Assembly: GCA_050692195.1 (NCBI GenBank)
Contig: JBOGVA010000013.1
Coordinates: 1-35,510 of the forward strand
Source: JBOGVA01 sp050692195
GTDB lineage: Bacteria > Actinomycetota > UBA4738
DNA: 35,510 nt
Direction of reading: 5' to 3'
This document shows positions 24,373 to 32,552 of the stretch, in pieces. The notes under the pieces were generated by a model that saw nothing but the letters and a program-made list of their open reading frames with translations, was not told the origin of the DNA and did no database searches. The translations under genes were made by a program, and so were the position numbers. Every line of letters starts with the position of its first letter. Positions within the stretch are counted from its first letter, which is position 1.

Positions 24373-24402
24373 GTTATAGCGCACCCGGACCGGCCGAGTC
24401 AA
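24373..24402 (-). promoter_or_regulatory. sigma-70-type promoter of the small secreted protein gene
   Basis: On the minus strand -35 TTGACT (24402-24397), an 18-base spacer and -10 TATAAC (24378-24373) stand about 32 bases upstream of ATG 24341, leaving a short leader with a Shine-Dalgarno. Confidence 0.75.
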
Positions 24403-24513
24403 CACTAGCCGTGATCCAGCAAGGCGACCGAGGGCCGGCCAGCTCGATTAGCGGGACGGAATCGTCGGTGCTTTGATGAGTCCAGGGCCGCAGGCCGGGA
24501 GAAGGAGGACGCC

Positions 24514-24810
24514 ATGCCCAAGTTCATCAGCCTGGTCAACTGGACCGATCAGGGGGTCCGGAACTTCAAGGAGAGCGTGGATCGGGCCGGCGCCGTCGGC
24601 CAGCTCGCCGAGAAGCTGGGCGGCAAGATGACCGACATCTTCTGGACGATCGGGCCCTACGACGTCGTCGCCATCTCAGAGTTCCCGGACGACGAGACCG
24701 GAGAGGCCTTCCTCCTGTCGGTCGGGGCCCAGGGGAACGTTCGGACCACCACCCTCCGCGCCTTCGAAGCGGAGGAGATGACCCGGATCATAGGCAGGGC
24801 CGCAGGCTAG
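24514..24810 (+). CDS. GYD-domain protein
   Basis: A 98-residue protein of the GYD family, a small alpha/beta dimeric-barrel-like domain. Recognisable blocks are KFISLVNWTDQGVRNFKES, LGGKMTDIFWTIGPYDVVAI (the GPYD corresponds to the family's GxYD signature) and FLLSVGAQGNVRTTTLRAF. The function of the family is not established. GAAGGAGG lies seven bases before ATG 24514. The stop codon overlaps the stop of a small reverse-strand frame. Confidence 0.88.
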   Translation: MPKFISLVNWTDQGVRNFKESVDRAGAVGQLAEKLGGKMTDIFWTIGPYDVVAISEFPDDETGEAFLLSVGAQGNVRTTTLRAFEAEEMTRIIGRAAG

Positions 24811-24977
24811 ACGGCCTCGTCGGTCGGCTCGTCCCCAGGCTCGGCGGCGAGGATCTCGTCGATGGCGTCCGCGAGGTCGCCGTAGCTCCCCTTCTCGTCG
24901 GGAGCGGCGTCCTCCTGATCTGCGGACAGTGACGAGCCGGCCAGTACCGCTCGCCACAGCTGCGAGGACATGGTCAT
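24807..24977 (-). CDS. small acidic protein (56 residues), possible
   Basis: A 56-codon frame beginning ATGACCATG, with GGAGGA about 12 bases and GCAGG directly upstream. The product starts MTMSSQLWRAVLAGSSL and has a strongly acidic C-terminal half (LADAIDEILAAEPGDEP). No family is recognised. It is convergent with the GYD gene (the stops overlap) and covers the region just upstream of the M15 peptidase start. Good initiation signals and protein-like composition support it; the short length keeps it uncertain. Confidence 0.45.
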   Translation of the reverse strand: MTMSSQLWRAVLAGSSLSADQEDAAPDEKGSYGDLADAIDEILAAEPGDEPTDEAV

Positions 24978-25069
24978 CCTGCTCTGGTCCTCCTGGAGGA
25001 GTCATCGTCTCGCGCTCGGTGACGCTTGAGACGAGGGGTTCGCCCGGCCTTGGTACGCTCCCGCCTGCG

Positions 25070-25795
25070 TTGAGAAGGATCCTCGTCCTCGTGGCGCTGG
25101 TGGCCTCGGTCGCGGTCGCCTGCCGGCCCGCGGGGCCGGGCGCCCCCGTCCAGGCTACTCGGAGCCCGGTCGTCGGATCGATCCCGACGGAGGACCCATC
25201 GCCGTCCCCGAAGAAGCCGAGGTTCCGAAGCGAGATCTCCGCCATCGACGCCGAGACCCGCGACCTCATGACGGGCCTGTCGTGGCGCCCCGGTTGCCCG
25301 GTGACGATCGAGGATCTGCGTCTGCTCACGCTGAACCACTGGGGATACGACGGCCGGGTTCGCACCGGGAAGCTCCTCATCCACGAGGACCACGCCCGCT
25401 CGGTGGTCCGGGTGTTCCGGAGGTTGTTCCGGGCCCGGTTCACCATCCAGCGCATGAAGTTGGTCGACGAGTACGGGGCCGACGACAACCGTTCGATGGC
25501 CGCCAACAACACGTCGGCGTTCAACTGCCGAGCGGTGACCGGAGGCTCGGGTTGGTCCCAGCATTCCTACGGCTGGGCCATCGACATCAACCCCATCCAG
25601 AACCCGTACATCGCGAGCGACGGCACCGTTCTTCCCCCCGCCGGTGTGGAGTGGGTGGAACGGACCCAGAACGTGCAAGGGATGATCCACGACGGCGACG
25701 TCGTGGTGCGGGCGTTCGCCGCCATCGGCTGGGAGTGGGGCGGCCACTACCGGTCGATCAAGGACTATCAGCACTTCTCGGCCACCGGCGGCTAG
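25070..25795 (+). CDS. M15-family D,D-peptidase-like lipoprotein
   Basis: Zinc peptidase of the M15 (VanY/D-Ala-D-Ala carboxypeptidase-like) family, expected to act on cell-wall peptides outside the membrane. The zinc motif is SQHSYGWAIDIN (H165, D172) and the C-terminal motif DYQHF supplies H235. Upstream blocks MKLVDEYGADDNRSMAANN and FNCR are typical of the M15C-like group. TTG 25070 is chosen because it gives a compact lipoprotein signal peptide ending VAVAC (Cys18); the frame is open upstream to 24929, so the start is not certain and no strong ribosome site is visible. It is the first of three exported peptidases in a row. A weak 5-bp hairpin (25814-25827) follows. Confidence 0.88.
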   Translation: MRRILVLVALVASVAVACRPAGPGAPVQATRSPVVGSIPTEDPSPSPKKPRFRSEISAIDAETRDLMTGLSWRPGCPVTIEDLRLLTLNHWGYDGRVRTGKLLIHEDHARSVVRVFRRLFRARFTIQRMKLVDEYGADDNRSMAANNTSAFNCRAVTGGSGWSQHSYGWAIDINPIQNPYIASDGTVLPPAGVEWVERTQNVQGMIHDGDVVVRAFAAIGWEWGGHYRSIKDYQHFSATGG

Positions 25796-25883
25796 GGAGG
25801 CTAGGGAAGGATTCTCCCGGGTGGGAGTCGAATGTAAGTAGAGCGAGGGGGACCCGGAGGCACCCGGAAGGGAGTGGTCCGAT

Positions 25884-26786
25884 GTGGTCCGGGTGCTCAT
25901 CAGCCTTTTCCTGATCACCTCAAGCGTCATGTTCGGAGCGGTCCCGGTCACCGGCACCGAATCGCCGGTCTCCGGAACGGGCACCGTGCTCGAAGTGGGC
26001 CCGGGGGACCGCCTGGTGAACGGGGCCATCGCGGTGGTCGTCCCACCGCCGGGATACGGGGTGTGGGGGGAAGCGATCCTCGACGATGGCCGGACGGCCG
26101 TCCTCGGCGTCGAGACGGGCGCCGACGGATCGGTCACCGTCTCGTCGTGGGGCGGCGCCGACGAGGTGGGCCTCATGGCCCTGCCCACCGCGCCGCCGGA
26201 CTGTGACGACGACGCCCACTCGACCCTGGCGTTCACCTGGGACACCACGTTCAAGTGGTACTTCAATGCCAGGAACACCCCCTCCGGGTTGAACAAGAAG
26301 GCCGTCGAGGGGGCACTGCGCAACGCCATCCGGAACAACACGCATTCGCTGAATGCGTGCGACCTCGCGGATCAGGTCACCGCGTCGGCGAGCTATCGGG
26401 GCCGGCTGCGCCGGAAGCTCCAGATCACACCCGACGGCGTGTGCAAGGGCTCGGGCGACGGGCGAAGCGTGACCGCCTTCGGACGGTTGCCGTCGACGTC
26501 GCTGGGCATCGCCTGCATCTGGTACCGGAAGGGAGCGGCCACCGAATCCGACGTCCGCCTGAACAAGGCTCAAAGCTGGACGGTGAAGGTGCCGGATCCC
26601 TGCATCGACCGATGGAGCATCGAGGCCGTCGCCACGCACGAGCGGGGGCACACCTTCGGGCTGGGACACGTCGACGAGACGCTGCACGGCAACCTGACCA
26701 TGAGCCCCCGGATCAACGGGCCGTGTCAGAAGTCCGAGGCCTCGTTGGGCCGGGGCGACGTGCTGGCGCTGAGGTCGCTCTACTAG
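25884..26786 (+). CDS. secreted metzincin-type zinc metalloprotease
   Basis: A 300-residue exported protease. GTG 25884 opens a signal peptide (VRVLISLFLITSSVMFGAV). The catalytic motif is THERGHTFGLGHVDE, the metzincin HExxHxxGxxH pattern with H252, E253, H256 and H262, followed by the Met-turn LTMSP. This places it with matrixin-like (M10/M12) enzymes. Cysteine pairs around PPDCDDDAH, NACDLADQ, GVCKG and IACIW suggest disulfides in the N-terminal two thirds. It lies 88 bases after the M15 gene on the same strand and before the M36 protease, but intergenic structures suggest separate transcripts. The substrate is unknown. Confidence 0.88.
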   Translation: MVRVLISLFLITSSVMFGAVPVTGTESPVSGTGTVLEVGPGDRLVNGAIAVVVPPPGYGVWGEAILDDGRTAVLGVETGADGSVTVSSWGGADEVGLMALPTAPPDCDDDAHSTLAFTWDTTFKWYFNARNTPSGLNKKAVEGALRNAIRNNTHSLNACDLADQVTASASYRGRLRRKLQITPDGVCKGSGDGRSVTAFGRLPSTSLGIACIWYRKGAATESDVRLNKAQSWTVKVPDPCIDRWSIEAVATHERGHTFGLGHVDETLHGNLTMSPRINGPCQKSEASLGRGDVLALRSLY

Positions 26787-26836
26787 CGCCGCTCTCCCGC
26801 CCCCGTCGGATGTCGGGGCAGGATTCACGCTTCCCA

Positions 26837-26881
26837 GCGGCGAAGCCTACTTGCGAAACCCACAGAAGTAGGACTGGCCGC
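26837..26881 (+). ncRNA. candidate structured leader element upstream of the M36 protease
   Basis: A nested inverted repeat: outer stem GCGGC/GCCGC (26837-26841 with 26877-26881), a symmetric four-by-four internal loop (GAAG/ACTG), inner stem CCTACTT/AAGTAGG (26846-26852 with 26866-26872) and a 13-base terminal loop. It ends 37 bases before ATG 26919. It may be a regulatory RNA structure or a protein operator; I cannot match it to a known riboswitch class. Confidence 0.35.
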
Positions 26882-26918
26882 ACGCGTCAGGCGGCCGACG
26901 GCACAGGGGGGGTTCCGC

Positions 26919-29900
26919 ATGTCGCGGAGGAAGCTGGTCCTGGCAAGCATCTTCGTCTTGCTGCTCTTGGTCGCCCCGACGGGCTCCGGCCCCGCGGCCG
27001 TGGTTCCCACCGGAGGGGGTCTGGTGTCGATCTCCGAGGGGCGTGGGCAGGAGGACGTCGACGCTCGGCAGGGGCGGCTCCAACCCACCGCCGCACAGGA
27101 GGCCGCGGTCGAGGCCCTGGGCGCCCACGCCATCTGGAATGACTTCGGGACGCCCAACTCGCTGATCCGCTACGGGGGCCACCTGGCCACCGGGATCGCC
27201 GGAGCCACCGCGGTGGAGGCCGCCAGGAGCTTCATCGCGGCGAACGCCACGGTGTTCCGCCTGAGCTCGATGGACAACCTGGCCCTGGTGAACAACGCCC
27301 CCCTGGCGGGGAGCGACGGCCGGGCCGTGCTGTTCCGCCAGGAGTTCGGGGGCCTGGGTTCCGCCGAGGGCGGTCTCCTGAGCGTGGCCCTGGAGGGCTC
27401 CGCCGAGAGTGGATGGAACGTCGCGTATGCTTCCGCCGCCACGACCGCCGATACCTCACTGGCGGCCGAACGAGCCATCTCCGCAACCGACGCCTGGTCC
27501 CGGGCGGCCCAGGAGGTCGGCCGGGCCATCGATCCCGCGGCCATCGGTGCGGTCAAGGCGGATCGGGAGTGGTCCGTATTCGCCGTGAAGGGCTTCTCTC
27601 ACCCCCAGCGGGCCCGGCTGGTGGCCCTGCCCACTCCCCTCGACGGGGTCCGCCCGGCGTGGGAAGTCCTCCTGGTAGATGGGCGCCGGTCGTTCGCCTT
27701 CCATTCCTTCGTCGACGCGGCCAACGGAGCGGTGTTGGTCCGCAAGAACATGGTTCACCACTCTCATCCGCCGGGCGACTTCTTCACCGGGCAGGTGCCC
27801 GCCGTGGACGGCGCGTGCGCCCCCGACAACGGACCATGGACGGTCTCCCCCGGTGAGTCGGTGGAGGAGGTCCAGGCGTCCGCGTCCGCCATCCTCACCA
27901 CCAACGACATCGTCATCCACATCGTCCGGGACGGGGTCATCGTGGCCTCGAACGACACCCTGTTCAGCCCGGAGACCGTGGTGTACGACCCGCCCGACGC
28001 CGGCGCGGGCGTCTACAACGTCCGGGTGTGCGACTTCGTCGACGGCGCCGCGTGGGACGACCCGCGCGACTACTCCGGACAGGTCGTGTTCAGCCCGGTG
28101 GGCGGGGGGACGGCGGCCCCGTACCCGCCCAAGTGGAAGGTGTTCCCGGCCAATCCGCGGCTGGGCGGCCAGACCTACCCGTGGAACTACCCGAGCACCG
28201 ACACCAGGGAGGTGTGGTGCTGGGAGTCCACCACGCCGGAAGGGACACCCATCGCCGGTTGCGACCGCGAGGTGGCCAACCTGGCCTCCCGAGCGCCCTG
28301 GGACTACGACACGCGTCTCAACTTCCCCACGTTCACCACGCGGGGAAACAACGCGGTTTCGGCGGAGGCCTGGTTCAGTCCCCTCACCCCGGGTCCGACC
28401 GGATTCCGGCCGGTCAGTCCGACCAGGGACTACGACTACCCGTGGGAGAACCAGTGGTTCCAAACGCAGTGCGCCCCCGTATTCACGCCGGGCGTGACCC
28501 AGGACGTCTCCGCGGCGACGGTCAACCTGTTCGCCATGCACAACCGGATGCACGACTGGTCGTACTTCCTGGGGTTCACCGAGAAGCACTGGAACGCCCA
28601 GGACTCCAACTTCGGGACGGGAGGCACCGCCGAGCGGGACCCGCTCCTCGGCGACGTCCAGGCGGGAGGGGTCAACGGCGGATACCCGAGCTACGTGGGC
28701 CGGGATAACGCCAACATGATCCCGCTTCCGGACGGGGTGCCTCCGATCACGAACATGTACCTGTGGCAGCCCCTGGCGGGGGCGTTCTACGCGCCGTGCG
28801 TTGACGGCGACTTCGACATGGCGGTCATCGGCCACGAGTACGGGCACCTCATCGAGAGCCGGATGATCGGGAAGGGAGGCAGCCGATCCGGGCACCACGC
28901 CGGGGCCATGGGAGAGAGCTTCGGCGACTTCGACGCGGCCGAGTACCTGAACGAGTACGGCTTCGTGCCCGTCTCGGGGGAGAACCCGTTCGCGGTCGGC
29001 GCCTACGTCACCGCCAACAAGCAGCGGGCGATCCGAAACTACGGGATGAACTTCCCGCGGCAGGGTGGGTTCCCCATGCCGGGAGGGCCCACGACCGCCA
29101 ATCCCTTGATCAACCCGCTCAACTTCAGCGCCATGGGCTACGACATCACCGGGCCCCAGGTCCACGCGGACGGCGAGATCTGGAGCGCCACCAACTTCGA
29201 CATACGGCAGGCCTTGGTGCAGAAGTACAACGCCCAGTTCCCTGCAGGGAACCAGCAGCTCCAGACGGACTGCGCCGACGGCAAGCTCCCGGCGAACTTC
29301 TGTCCGGGTAACCGCCGGTGGATCCAGCTGGTCTACGACGCCATGCTGATCATGCCGGTCGCGCCCTCCATGCTCGACGCGAGGGACGCCTACCTCGCGG
29401 CCGACGTGATGAGGTTCGGCGGAGCCAACCAGGCCGAGCTGTGGAGGGCCTTCGCCACCCGCGGCTTCGGGGTGAACTCGACCAGCACGAACACCCCTTC
29501 GACCAGCGACACCGATCCCAAGCCCGACTTCAGCTTGCCGGACGCAGGTGACGCCCTGGTCACCTTCGGTGCCACCGACCCGGGCGGGAACCCCGTGGCG
29601 GCCCGCATCTTCGTGGGTCACTACGAGGCCCGGGTCTCCCCGATCGCCGACACCGACCCTGCCACCGGCCCGCCCGACGGTGGGGCTCCGGGTGACAGCA
29701 ACCTGGACAACCAGGCCGAGTTCGCCCCGAACACGTACGAGTTCATCGTTCAGGCCGACGGGTACGGGGCACAGCGGTTCCGCCGGACCTTCGCCGCGGG
29801 GCCGAGCAACGTCACCTTCGTCCTGCCGCTGAACGTGGCCTCGGCCGCCCAGGGGGCCACCGCCTCCGGGGACGGGATGGACCACGCCGACCTGATCGAC

Positions 29901-30383
29901 GACACCGAGGAGACCAACTGGGACGATCCGGCCGGCGGTCCTGCGGTGGACGTGGCCAACCCGCAGGTCACCGTGGACCTGGCCGGGGACGCGCCGGTCG
30001 CCGTGAACCGGGTCAACGTGAGCGCGATGCTCGGTCCGGGACAGAACCGGTTCACCGCTCTGCGGCGGTTCCGGATCGAGACGTCCACGAACGGCGTGAC
30101 GTTCACCCCGGTCCACACCAGCCTGGCCAACGCGTTCCCTGGCGTCAATCCGCGGCCGGCAGCGCCGGACATCATCCTCCGGACGTTCCAGTTCCCGACG
30201 GTCAACGCGACGCATCTGCGGATCGTGGTCCTCCACAACCAGTGCACCGGAAACGCCGCCTTCCAGGGCGAGCAGGACGCCGACCCGCTCAACACCACCG
30301 ATTGCCGGACCGGAGTGGTGGGGGTCCTGCCTCCGCGCAACAACGAGGTCCATATCGGCGAGCTGCAAGCGTTCGGGCCGTAG
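26919..30383 (+). CDS. secreted M36 (fungalysin) metalloprotease with C-terminal discoidin-like domain
   Basis: A large exported zinc protease of 1154 residues. A signal peptide (residues 1-28, KLVLASIFVLLLLVAPTG) is followed by a fungalysin/thermolysin-type propeptide (about 55-260, with IRYGGHLATGIAG and FRQEFGGLGSAEG). A PPC-like beta domain is inserted at about 300-390 (SVEEVQASASAILTTNDIVI). The catalytic domain has HEYGH (639-643) and the likely third zinc ligand E666 in GAMGESFGDF. A linker rich in Thr/Ser/Pro/Asp precedes a strand-rich region, and the last 160 residues resemble an F5/8 type C (discoidin) domain (FRIETSTNGVTFTPVHTS, LRIVVLHNQC, EVHIGELQAFG). It probably degrades extracellular protein. 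It ends at a 16-base-pair terminator hairpin. Confidence 0.93.
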   Translation: MSRRKLVLASIFVLLLLVAPTGSGPAAVVPTGGGLVSISEGRGQEDVDARQGRLQPTAAQEAAVEALGAHAIWNDFGTPNSLIRYGGHLATGIAGATAVEAARSFIAANATVFRLSSMDNLALVNNAPLAGSDGRAVLFRQEFGGLGSAEGGLLSVALEGSAESGWNVAYASAATTADTSLAAERAISATDAWSRAAQEVGRAIDPAAIGAVKADREWSVFAVKGFSHPQRARLVALPTPLDGVRPAWEVLLVDGRRSFAFHSFVDAANGAVLVRKNMVHHSHPPGDFFTGQVPAVDGACAPDNGPWTVSPGESVEEVQASASAILTTNDIVIHIVRDGVIVASNDTLFSPETVVYDPPDAGAGVYNVRVCDFVDGAAWDDPRDYSGQVVFSPVGGGTAAPYPPKWKVFPANPRLGGQTYPWNYPSTDTREVWCWESTTPEGTPIAGCDREVANLASRAPWDYDTRLNFPTFTTRGNNAVSAEAWFSPLTPGPTGFRPVSPTRDYDYPWENQWFQTQCAPVFTPGVTQDVSAATVNLFAMHNRMHDWSYFLGFTEKHWNAQDSNFGTGGTAERDPLLGDVQAGGVNGGYPSYVGRDNANMIPLPDGVPPITNMYLWQPLAGAFYAPCVDGDFDMAVIGHEYGHLIESRMIGKGGSRSGHHAGAMGESFGDFDAAEYLNEYGFVPVSGENPFAVGAYVTANKQRAIRNYGMNFPRQGGFPMPGGPTTANPLINPLNFSAMGYDITGPQVHADGEIWSATNFDIRQALVQKYNAQFPAGNQQLQTDCADGKLPANFCPGNRRWIQLVYDAMLIMPVAPSMLDARDAYLAADVMRFGGANQAELWRAFATRGFGVNSTSTNTPSTSDTDPKPDFSLPDAGDALVTFGATDPGGNPVAARIFVGHYEARVSPIADTDPATGPPDGGAPGDSNLDNQAEFAPNTYEFIVQADGYGAQRFRRTFAAGPSNVTFVLPLNVASAAQGATASGDGMDHADLIDDTEETNWDDPAGGPAVDVANPQVTVDLAGDAPVAVNRVNVSAMLGPGQNRFTALRRFRIETSTNGVTFTPVHTSLANAFPGVNPRPAAPDIILRTFQFPTVNATHLRIVVLHNQCTGNAAFQGEQDADPLNTTDCRTGVVGVLPPRNNEVHIGELQAFGP

Positions 30384-30416
30384 CGGTGAGCTCCGCCATC
30401 TGACGGAGCGAGGATC

Positions 30417-30455
30417 GGCGGCGGCCCCGCCCAGCCCGCGGGCGGGGTCGCCGTC
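30417..30455. terminator. bidirectional 16-base-pair terminator hairpin
   Basis: Arms 30417-30432 and 30440-30455 pair over 16 positions (two G-U on the plus strand), with the seven-base loop AGCCCGC. The core is CCCCGCCC/GGGCGGGG. It sits between convergent genes and touches the DUF2207 stop codon. No T-run follows. Confidence 0.85.
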
Positions 30456-32377
30456 TACCAGGAGCCGCCTCCGCCCCCGCCTCCACCGCCGCCGGAGAAG
30501 CCGCCTCCGCCGAGGCCGCTGGAACCGGATGCGGCGGGACGGGACGCCAGCGTTCCCGCCGAGGTGATGGCGAAGTTGTCGATCGACGACGCGAGGGCGC
30601 TCGCGGTGAACGGCCGGCTCCCCACGTACCAGGTCGTGGTCGGTTGCTCGCCCAGCCGGGCGAAGGCCTGGGCCCACTTCTTGGTGAGCCCGAACACGAT
30701 GGCGTAGGGGAGGTACCTGGAGAACAGGTTCTCCTGCTCCATCCACCGGGCCATGTGGGCCTCGGCGGTGGCCATGTAGGTCCGGAACCCCAGGACCCTG
30801 CGCACCAGGCCGGTCCCCTTGGGAGTGCGGCGGGGCATCCACCGGGCCCCGATCATGAGGATGACCCCGGCGAGGGCGATCGGAAGCGGCACCAGCCCGT
30901 AGTGCGTTCGCGCCGCGGCCAGCGCGGTGAGCCCTCCGCCGGCCAGCAGGACCAGGAATCCCCGGAGGACCCAGGACTGCCGGACTTTGTCGGGGCGACC
31001 GGCGAACCACCGCCGCCGGAACGCATCGGAGTACAGGGCCCGCTGGACCCGGACGTACCGGGCGGAGAACGACCGGCGCAGCTTTGAGAGCTTCACGTTG
31101 GCCAGGCCGTCGGGCGGGGTTGGGGGATCCACCGCGGTCGCCGCGGCGGAGGCCCGGAGCTCCTCCGGCGGCTCGTCATCCTCGTCGTCGTCGTCGTCTT
31201 CCAGCGCTTCGTCCGAGTCCCGGAACAGGCCCTCGAGCAATGTCTGCTCGTACTTGAGGAGACCGCCGTCGGCCTCGCGGAGCTGGACCAGGCGCCAGTC
31301 TGGCTTCCCGAGGAGCCACCGCTTGGGGATCTCCTCGATCCGGAGGTACCCGCGCACCGCGAGATCCACCATCGTCGCCGTGATGTCCACGGGGTTGGTT
31401 TCCTCGTCGACGAGCACGCCGACCTGCCCGGGTCTGATGTCCTCCGGGGGCGCGAACTCCACCGGATACACGCTCTCCTCGCCGAGCGGCACGGCCTGCT
31501 CTCCCTCCGAGGCGGTGGCGAAGGCGATGTCCATCTGCGATCCGATCGCCCGGCGGTCCCGTCCGTGGACCCACAGCATCCGGGCGATGGCCCCGACGAG
31601 CGAGAGCAACAGGAGACCGGCGAGGCTCAGCGTCAGCGGGGTCGCCGAGAAGGCCCGGGCGAAGCTCCATCGCTCGACCAGGATCGGGTCACTGGAGACC
31701 ACCGCGCCGGTGGGGAAGCCCACCACGATGGTCAGGCCGCCTCCCGACGGGAGGTCCCGGTGAGAGAAGGTGGCCCTCCGTCCCCCGGCGCTGCTCCCCG
31801 AGCAGGGCAGATTGGATCCGAACGCGCCGGCGAAACAGGTCACCTGAGCGATGGGGACAGGAGCGGTCACCTCGACGGTGGCCCGGGCGATGGGAACAGC
31901 CCATTCGGTCCCCACGGCGTTCCAGTAGAGCTCGTCGTGGGTGGGGAAGGCGTTCAAAGCCCCGGCCATCCGGTACCGGATCGTGTAGGTGTGGCGGTCG
32001 TGAATGGTGAGGTCGGGGTCGCCGATCCGGATGTTGAGGACCCCGCTCACCTCCTCGACCTCGAAGTCGTCGGGGGTCCCCGCCGAGCCCACCACGTCGA
32101 TGTCGTCAACCTCGTAGACACGGTCGTAGCGGTCGTCGTAGGGCAGCCGGACGGGGATGTACCGGAAGATGCCGTGGCGCTCGGCCGGCCCGAAATCGTA
32201 CACGATCCGCTCGGAGACGAGGATGTCACCGCTCGCCTCGATCTCGATCCGGACCGCGTAGTCGCGGATCCGCTCCCCGCCCTGGGCGCGGGCCGCCCCG
32301 GGGAGGCTCACCAGGGCCGCCAGGGCCGCCAGGGCGGCGGCCGCGAGCAGCCGGGCGACGGGGGTCCGGACTTTCAC
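30455..32377 (-). CDS. DUF2207 membrane protein
   Basis: A 640-residue predicted membrane protein of the DUF2207 family. GTG 32377 is preferred over the in-frame GTG 32395 because a -10 box lies six bases ahead, giving a leaderless start and a standard signal peptide (VKVRTPVARLLAAAALAALA). The extracytoplasmic part opens with YAVRIEIEASGDILVSERI and YDFGPAERHGIFRYIP, the hallmark of the family. Membrane helices follow at about residues 245-265 and two near 470-510. A cytoplasmic loop contains an acidic run of Asp/Glu (about 395-410). The C-terminus is a glycine-rich tail (GGGGFSGG up to GGGGSW), which is usual in DUF2207. Function is not known. Confidence 0.92.
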   Translation of the reverse strand: MKVRTPVARLLAAAALAALAALVSLPGAARAQGGERIRDYAVRIEIEASGDILVSERIVYDFGPAERHGIFRYIPVRLPYDDRYDRVYEVDDIDVVGSAGTPDDFEVEEVSGVLNIRIGDPDLTIHDRHTYTIRYRMAGALNAFPTHDELYWNAVGTEWAVPIARATVEVTAPVPIAQVTCFAGAFGSNLPCSGSSAGGRRATFSHRDLPSGGGLTIVVGFPTGAVVSSDPILVERWSFARAFSATPLTLSLAGLLLLSLVGAIARMLWVHGRDRRAIGSQMDIAFATASEGEQAVPLGEESVYPVEFAPPEDIRPGQVGVLVDEETNPVDITATMVDLAVRGYLRIEEIPKRWLLGKPDWRLVQLREADGGLLKYEQTLLEGLFRDSDEALEDDDDDEDDEPPEELRASAAATAVDPPTPPDGLANVKLSKLRRSFSARYVRVQRALYSDAFRRRWFAGRPDKVRQSWVLRGFLVLLAGGGLTALAAARTHYGLVPLPIALAGVILMIGARWMPRRTPKGTGLVRRVLGFRTYMATAEAHMARWMEQENLFSRYLPYAIVFGLTKKWAQAFARLGEQPTTTWYVGSRPFTASALASSIDNFAITSAGTLASRPAASGSSGLGGGGFSGGGGGGGGGGSW

Positions 32378-32383
32378 GGGCGA

Positions 32384-32412
32384 ACTATCGGCCACTCGGC
32401 GGCGGAGGACAA
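32384..32412 (-). promoter_or_regulatory. leaderless promoter of the DUF2207 gene
   Basis: On the minus strand -35 TTGTCC (32412-32407), 17 bases, -10 GATAGT (32389-32384), then TCGCCC and GTG 32377. The spacing places transcription initiation at or next to the GTG. Confidence 0.65.
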
Positions 32413-32444
32413 GGGCGCTGGGTGTTACCCTTAGCCGGACTCCC

Positions 32445-32516
32445 GGGGGCGTAGCTCAGTGGTAGAGCGCTGCCTTCGCACGGCAGAGGTCGGGGGTTCG
32501 ACTCCCCCCGCCTCCA
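32445..32516 (+). tRNA. tRNA-Ala (anticodon CGC)
   Basis: A complete 72-base cloverleaf. The acceptor stem GGGGGCG/CGCCTCC includes the G3-U70 pair that identifies alanine tRNAs. The D arm is GCTCAGTGGTAGAGC, the anticodon stem CTGCC/GGCAG encloses the loop TTCGCAC with anticodon CGC (reads GCG), and the T arm is GGGGGTTCGACTCCCCC. The discriminator is A73. The 3' CCA is not encoded. Confidence 0.97.
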
Positions 32517-32552
32517 CAACCTCCGCGTTTCGATGCCGCTTAAGATGTTTCT

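Noticed and set aside
27456..31010. 1184-residue minus-strand open frame opposite the M36 gene
   Set aside because: It crosses a strong terminator hairpin and two real genes, has no recognisable domain and is a shadow of GC-biased third positions.
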